NCBI GenBank assembly: GCA_964457935.1
Contig: CAYWFC010000033.1
Coordinates: forward strand, 1 to 10,294
From: STF1-107 sp964457935
GTDB lineage: Bacteria; Bacillota; Clostridia; Christensenellales; UBA1242
Reading direction: 5' to 3'
Length of the DNA stretch: 10,294 nt
In this document: piece by piece, positions 7,860 through 10,294 of the stretch
Layout: every line of letters starts with the position of its first letter
How positions within the stretch are numbered: position 1 is the first letter of the stretch
Notes under the pieces: model-generated
Told to the model about the DNA's origin: nothing
The model's database searches: none
Seen by the model: the letters and a program-made list of their open reading frames with translations, nothing else
Program-made: the position numbers and the translations under genes

Positions 7860-7941
7860 TATCGCTAGAAAGAGCGACATTGTTTTGATGTGTTGCAAAT
7901 GAGATATTACCGCACTTGCAATGCAGGTGCGGTTTTTGTTT
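7839..7941 (+). promoter_or_regulatory. Histidine attenuator with alternative RNA folds before hisS
   Basis: Three mutually exclusive pairings can be read. Segment 1 (7839-7846, ACACATCA, inside the His codons) is exactly complementary to segment 2 (7886-7893, TGATGTGT). Segment 2 extended (7889-7898, TGTGTTGCAA) can instead pair over 10 positions, two of them G-T, with segment 3 (7916-7925, TTGCAATGCA). Segments 3 and 4 form the terminator (7910-7919 with 7923-7932). A ribosome stalled on His codons would mask segment 1, free segment 2 to capture segment 3 and allow read-through; completed translation would restore 1:2 and termination. A small extra hairpin (TCGCT 7862-7866 with AGCGA 7873-7877) lies between segments 1 and 2. 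No T-box sequence is seen. Confidence 0.75.
7910..7941 (+). terminator. Intrinsic terminator of the hisS attenuator
   Basis: A 10-base-pair stem, 7910-7919 with 7923-7932, one G-T pair and a three-base loop (AAT), followed by TTTTTGTTT. It lies 44 bases before hisS and so would stop transcripts from the paralog operon unless antitermination occurs. Confidence 0.88.
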
Positions 7942-7968
7942 GACATCGCGACTAAAAATATATAGAAT
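7940..7968 (+). promoter_or_regulatory. Second promoter for hisS, nested in the terminator tail
   Basis: TTGACA (7940-7945), 17-base spacer, TAGAAT (7963-7968). The -35 overlaps the end of the terminator T-tract. A transcript would start near 7975, right at the GGAG (7975-7978) used by hisS, giving a very short leader. It would make hisS partly independent of the attenuator. Confidence 0.6.
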
Positions 7969-7985
7969 ATATACGGAGAAACATT

Positions 7986-9290
7986 ATGATAGAGCCAAAA
8001 ACATTACCGGGATTTATGGAATTATTGCCCGAAGACCAAATAGTATTTAACAAAATGGTAGACATAGTACGCAAGAATTATGAGAAATACGGATTTTTGC
8101 CACTCGACACCCCAGTGCTGGAGAGTAGCGAGGTATTGCTGGCCAAGGCTGGTGGCGAGACTGAGAAGCAAATATATAGTTTCCAAAAAGGCGACAATAA
8201 CCTATGTATGCGCTTTGACTTGACTGTACCGCTAGCCAAATATGTGGCGCTAAACTACAATAATCTGAATTTCCCATTCGCGCGCTACCAGATAGGCAAG
8301 GTGTACCGCGGAGAGAGACCGCAAAAGGGTAGATTTAGAGAGTTTTATCAGTGCGACATAGACGTGATAGGCAAGGACAAACTCAGCCTGTGCTATGACG
8401 CGGAGATACCTAGCATCATATACCACATATTTAGAGATATGGATATAGGTAAATTCACTATTTTCGTCAGCAATCGTAAAATATTGCTAGGCGTGATAGA
8501 ACATTTGGGCTTGAATGACAAGGCGGTAGATATCCTGCGCCTGATAGACAAGTATACCAAAATAGGCAACGACGCATTTGTGCAAACTCTCACATTGGAT
8601 TACAGCCTCACAGACGCGCAAGTAGGCACTTTGCTAGATGTACTGCGCATCAGTGGCTCTCCGAGCGAACAGCTGGCGCAGTTAGGTGATTTGGCTATAG
8701 GCAATGATACATTCTCAGAAGGTCTGGCAGAGCTCAGCACTGTGGTGAGATATATGTCAGAATTTGGCATTGAGGATGGGTACTACAATATCAACCTAGC
8801 CATAGTGCGCGGGCTGGACTACTACACCGGCACAGTGTACGAGACTGTCATAGATGGGTACGAGAGATTGGGTAGCATTTGCGGTGGTGGTCGTTATGAC
8901 AATCTGGCAGGGTATTATACACGCGAGAAATTGCCCGGCGTGGGTATGGCTATAGGTCTCACACGACTGTATGACCAGCTGAAGAGCGCAGGATTGTTGC
9001 AATCAGTCCAAAACTCTATCGCCAAAGTAGTGATATTGCCTATGGGGGACACTGTCAGCCAGTGCATAGCACTCAGCAATGCGCTACGTGACAATGATAT
9101 CAATACTACTATATTCTTTGAAGATGTGAAGTTCAAAAACAAAATGTCCTACGCCTCCAAGTCCAATGCTGACTACGTCATCATAGTGGGTGAAGACGAA
9201 GTGGCTAATGGGTATTTCACTGTCAAAAATCTGAAAGAATATACCCAAACTCAGATATCGCTAGAAGAAATCGTAAATACATTGAAATAA
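7986..9290 (+). CDS. hisS: Histidyl-tRNA synthetase
   Basis: Cytoplasmic class II synthetase that charges tRNA-His with histidine; 434 residues, normal for the family. Seen in order: N-terminal catalytic-core start (LPGFMELLPEDQ, 7-18), RGERPQKGRFREFYQCD (108-124, motif 2), the two HisRS signatures VRGLDYYTGTVYE (274-286) and GGGRYDNL (300-307), motif 3 GVGMAIGLTRL (318-328), then an anticodon-binding domain from about 345 with YVIIVGEDEVANG (397-409). The signatures favour HisRS over the paralog HisZ, which lacks them. GGAG (7975-7978) sits 7 bases before the ATG. Upstream is the His attenuator and a nested promoter; downstream is the tRNA-His gene. The codon choice is distinctive: I find no GTT valine codon in it. 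Confidence 0.96.
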   Translation: MIEPKTLPGFMELLPEDQIVFNKMVDIVRKNYEKYGFLPLDTPVLESSEVLLAKAGGETEKQIYSFQKGDNNLCMRFDLTVPLAKYVALNYNNLNFPFARYQIGKVYRGERPQKGRFREFYQCDIDVIGKDKLSLCYDAEIPSIIYHIFRDMDIGKFTIFVSNRKILLGVIEHLGLNDKAVDILRLIDKYTKIGNDAFVQTLTLDYSLTDAQVGTLLDVLRISGSPSEQLAQLGDLAIGNDTFSEGLAELSTVVRYMSEFGIEDGYYNINLAIVRGLDYYTGTVYETVIDGYERLGSICGGGRYDNLAGYYTREKLPGVGMAIGLTRLYDQLKSAGLLQSVQNSIAKVVILPMGDTVSQCIALSNALRDNDINTTIFFEDVKFKNKMSYASKSNADYVIIVGEDEVANGYFTVKNLKEYTQTQISLEEIVNTLK

Positions 9291-9304
9291 TTCGTTGAAT
9301 TTCA

Positions 9305-9333
9305 TTGACAAAATATATATTTTGTGCTAGATT
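9305..9333 (+). promoter_or_regulatory. Promoter of the tRNA-His gene with a palindrome in its spacer
   Basis: TTGACA (9305-9310), 17-base spacer, TAGATT (9328-9333) with TGC just before it, an extended -10. The spacer region carries a perfect 18-base palindrome, ACAAAATATATATTTTGT (9308-9325). Expected start near 9340. Confidence 0.7.
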
Positions 9334-9335
9334 AG

Positions 9336-9364
9336 TGAAGGTCGTGCAATGCAAGTGACCTTCA
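9336..9364 (+). repeat. Inverted repeat in the 5' leader of tRNA-His
   Basis: TGAAGGTC (9336-9343) is repeated inverted as GACCTTCA (9357-9364). The inside can continue pairing through two G-T pairs and a two-base bulge to a three-base AAT loop. No T-run follows, so it is not an intrinsic terminator for hisS. It overlaps the expected transcription start and could be an operator or, on read-through RNA, a processing hairpin. Confidence 0.7.
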
Positions 9365-9368
9365 TCAT

Positions 9369-9446
9369 GGTGGATGTGGCGTAGTTGGCTAACGCGCCAG
9401 ATTGTGGCTCTGGAGATCGTGGGTTCGAGTCCCATCTTCCACCCCA
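9369..9446 (+). tRNA. tRNA-His (anticodon GTG) with encoded G-1 and CCA
   Basis: The cloverleaf folds fully: acceptor 9370-9376 with 9436-9442, D stem GCGT (9379-9382) with ACGC (9392-9395), anticodon stem CCAGA (9397-9401) with TCTGG (9409-9413), anticodon GTG at 9404-9406, T stem GTGGG (9419-9423) with CCCAT (9431-9435) and loop TTCGAGT. The extra G-1 (9369) faces C73 (9443), the identity pair read by HisRS. CCA is encoded (9444-9446). One acceptor pair is a T-T mismatch (9375 with 9437). The gene lies 78 bases after hisS and has its own promoter. Confidence 0.97.
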
Positions 9447-9484
9447 TACAAAAAAATCCGAGCTTTAGCTTGGATTTTTTGTAT
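9446..9484 (+). terminator. Intrinsic terminator of tRNA-His
   Basis: Stem of TCCGAGC (9457-9463) with GCTTGGA (9468-9474), one G-T pair, loop TTTA, extended by an A7 run opposite a T6 run and ATAC with GTAT. The T-run on the right makes it a good rightward terminator; near symmetry means it could also stop leftward transcripts. Confidence 0.88.
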
Positions 9485-9516
9485 GTACTTTTATTTTTTC
9501 GTTTTTCGTTTTTATT

Positions 9517-9596
9517 TTTTCTTTAAGCGCTCCGTTTTGTTTCAATTGGAAGGGAATATGAAATAAATTCTAAATAATTCTTCCGCTTAAAGAAAA
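9517..9596. repeat. 13-base perfect inverted repeat, 54 bases apart
   Basis: TTTTCTTTAAGCG (9517-9529) and CGCTTAAAGAAAA (9584-9596) are exact inverted copies. The left arm contains the stop codon of the minus-strand coding-like frame. It could be a mobile-element end or a long-range RNA stem; nothing else supports either. Confidence 0.6.
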
Positions 9597-9708
9597 GCTT
9601 AGGCGCTTCAATCCAGCCAAGTTTAAGAGGACGGAATTTATACAAAGCATTTTCCTTCTGCTTGAAAAAGGCTGAGCGGTTGGAAACAACAAATTTTGTT
9701 CTCTTGAC
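9523..9708 (-). pseudogene. Coding-like fragment without a start codon
   Basis: A 61-codon frame between two TAA codons (9709-9711 upstream, 9523-9525 at the end) translates to an amino-acid mix that looks coding (e.g. ALYKFRPLKLGWIEAPKLFF at residues 21-40). It has CTT and AAG codons like the gene at 9983. It has no ATG or GTG; a TTG near its residue 22 follows an AAGGA-like site and would give about 40 residues. I read it as a possible 3' remnant of a gene. A chance open frame cannot be excluded, and I do not recognise the family. Confidence 0.3.
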
Positions 9709-9729
9709 TTAAACGAAAAAAGCAGGTGT

Positions 9730-9752
9730 CAAGAGGGGCGTAGCCCCTCTTG
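9730..9752. repeat. Perfect GC-rich palindromic hairpin
   Basis: CAAGAGGGGC (9730-9739) pairs with GCCCCTCTTG (9743-9752) over 10 perfect pairs with loop GTA. No T-run follows. CTCTTGAC at 9701-9708 is also an inverted copy of GTCAAGAG at 9728-9735, so the same arm is present in triplicate. It resembles dispersed intergenic palindromes more than a terminator. Confidence 0.7.
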
Positions 9753-9769
9753 CATTAATTTCCGTCAGA

Positions 9770-9801
9770 TGGCCCGTCGCTGCCACGGGCAGCAGGGCCC
9801 A
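9770..9801. repeat. Second GC-rich imperfect hairpin
   Basis: GCTGCC (9779-9784) pairs with GGCAGC (9788-9793), loop ACG; the outer arm GGCCC (9771-9775) pairs with GGGCC (9795-9799) across a small asymmetric internal loop. It is strikingly GC-rich in AT-rich surroundings and is not followed by a T-run. Confidence 0.55.
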
Positions 9802-9921
9802 TATAGTGTTTAAGTGAGATAAAAATTTAAAATAAGGCTGCGGTTGTTTAGCAAATAAAAAAAGAAACTTGGGTTTTAAAAAGAAATGGAAGGCGTGGAT
9901 CTAAAAATTTACAAAATTTAT

Positions 9922-9950
9922 TTGTTAATTCTTTTTATTTGTTTTATATT
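9922..9950 (+). promoter_or_regulatory. Possible promoter of the gene at 9983
   Basis: TTGTTA (9922-9927), 17-base spacer, TATATT (9945-9950). It is weaker than the other promoters of the window and the sequence is AT-rich, but the spacing and the position about 32 bases before the ATG fit. Confidence 0.45.
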
Positions 9951-9982
9951 ATATATATCCTATTTAAAAAAGGAAGGCGAAA

Positions 9983-10294
9983 ATGGGAAAGTTTGAAACC
10001 GTTAACTTTGAGGGCGTTAAAACCTACACTGTGTTTTCAAAAAACACTTACAAGAATTTTCTGAAACTTCAAGTTGAACTTCCTATGTATCACTTTGTTG
10101 GCGAGGGACGAAGCTTTGTTGATGAAACATATTTCGATTCGCCAAACAATCTTCTTGCAAGCGCGGGCATTATGCTTTCAAAAGTTGTTGAAGGCGGAAA
10201 AGCTTTCTTCAAGGTTGAAAGAGAAGACTATCTCTATGATAAAAAGCTTTCAAAGCAAAAGAAAATTTTCGTCCACCCAATTGGTCTTAAGGAC
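9983..10294 (+). CDS. CYTH-like domain protein, 3' end outside the window
   Basis: The first 104 residues of a protein that is open at the right edge. AAGGAAGG (9970-9977) lies 5 bases before the ATG. The segment at residues 48-82 (DETYFDSPNNLLASAGIMLS, then GGKAFFKVERED) resembles the strand-rich part of CYTH/triphosphate-tunnel proteins, where a YFDTP-like motif precedes a line of charged strands. The usual N-terminal ExExK motif is not seen, so the assignment is tentative; polyphosphate- or triphosphate-related activity is not claimed. No signal peptide. Codon use differs sharply from genes to the left: 8 of 10 valines are GTT and 7 of 9 leucines are CTT, while hisS seems to use no GTT. 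Confidence 0.65.
   Translation, partial: MGKFETVNFEGVKTYTVFSKNTYKNFLKLQVELPMYHFVGEGRSFVDETYFDSPNNLLASAGIMLSKVVEGGKAFFKVEREDYLYDKKLSKQKKIFVHPIGLKD

Larger units (their letters stand above)
9485..9982. other. 498-base gene-poor stretch with hairpins and altered composition
   Basis: No complete gene is visible on either strand. It starts with T-rich DNA repeating TTTTTCG, then holds a 13-base inverted repeat (9517-9529 with 9584-9596), a coding-like frame on the minus strand without a start (9523-9708), two GC-rich hairpins (9730-9752 and 9770-9801) and an AT-rich promoter region. No CTAG tetramer occurs here or in the following gene, although CTAG is frequent to the left. Confidence 0.6.

Noticed and set aside
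7820..7985. T-box riboswitch before hisS
   Set aside because: No T-box core sequence and no long leader with a specifier loop; the structure fits a leader peptide attenuator.
9419..9446. tRNA-His 3' end as an integration attachment site
   Set aside because: No second copy of the tRNA 3' end occurs in the window, so an att site cannot be shown, although the codon change beside it keeps the idea open.
9223..9447. 74-codon frame on the minus strand across hisS end and tRNA-His
   Set aside because: It runs antisense through hisS, the promoter and the whole tRNA gene, with no ribosome binding site.
9584..9664. Short ATG frame of about 26 codons on the minus strand
   Set aside because: Its ribosome binding site is too close, it is not conserved by anything visible, and it is out of frame with the better coding-like fragment.

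Overview
The window looks like chromosomal DNA from a low-to-mid G+C Gram-positive bacterium, probably an uncultured Clostridia-like member of the Bacillota. The reasons are a RecD2-type helicase, purine-rich ribosome binding sites a few bases before each start, near-consensus sigma-A promoters (TTGACA, 17-base spacer, TAnAAT-like -10) and a short methionyl-tRNA synthetase without a C-terminal tRNA-binding domain. The lineage is an inference; nothing here fixes a genus.

Layout. Positions 1-1818 hold most of a recD2 helicase gene that enters from the left edge. A promoter at 1932-1960 drives a 1047-residue exported, repeat-rich surface protein (1991-5134). A bidirectional terminator (5206-5238) separates it from metG (methionyl-tRNA synthetase) on the minus strand. 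From a divergent intergenic region a strong promoter (6983-7011) reads rightward into two small paralogous genes of unknown function (7035-7412, 7427-7807). Next come a 12-codon open frame encoding MNKIHFTHHHHD, a terminator hairpin with a mutually exclusive alternative pairing, and hisS (histidyl-tRNA synthetase, 7986-9290). A tRNA-His gene with its own promoter and terminator follows (9369-9446, terminator to 9484).

The most interesting system is the hisS leader. It has the parts of a ribosome-mediated histidine attenuator: a ribosome binding site, a peptide with five His in twelve codons, a 1:2 pairing, a 2:3 antiterminator and a 3:4 terminator. It resembles the enterobacterial hisL arrangement but stands before the charging enzyme, not a biosynthetic operon. 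The target tRNA-His is encoded just downstream. A second sigma-A-type promoter lies in the terminator tail and could give basal hisS expression that bypasses the attenuator. The two paralogs lie upstream of the attenuator and may share its transcript.

Right of the tRNA-His terminator (about 9485 onward) the character of the DNA changes. Codon choice switches to GTT and CTT, CTAG sites disappear, and a 0.5-kb stretch holds hairpins and a start-less coding-like frame on the minus strand. It ends in the first 104 codons of a gene that resembles a CYTH-domain protein. This could be an island boundary beside a tRNA gene or a chimeric assembly join.
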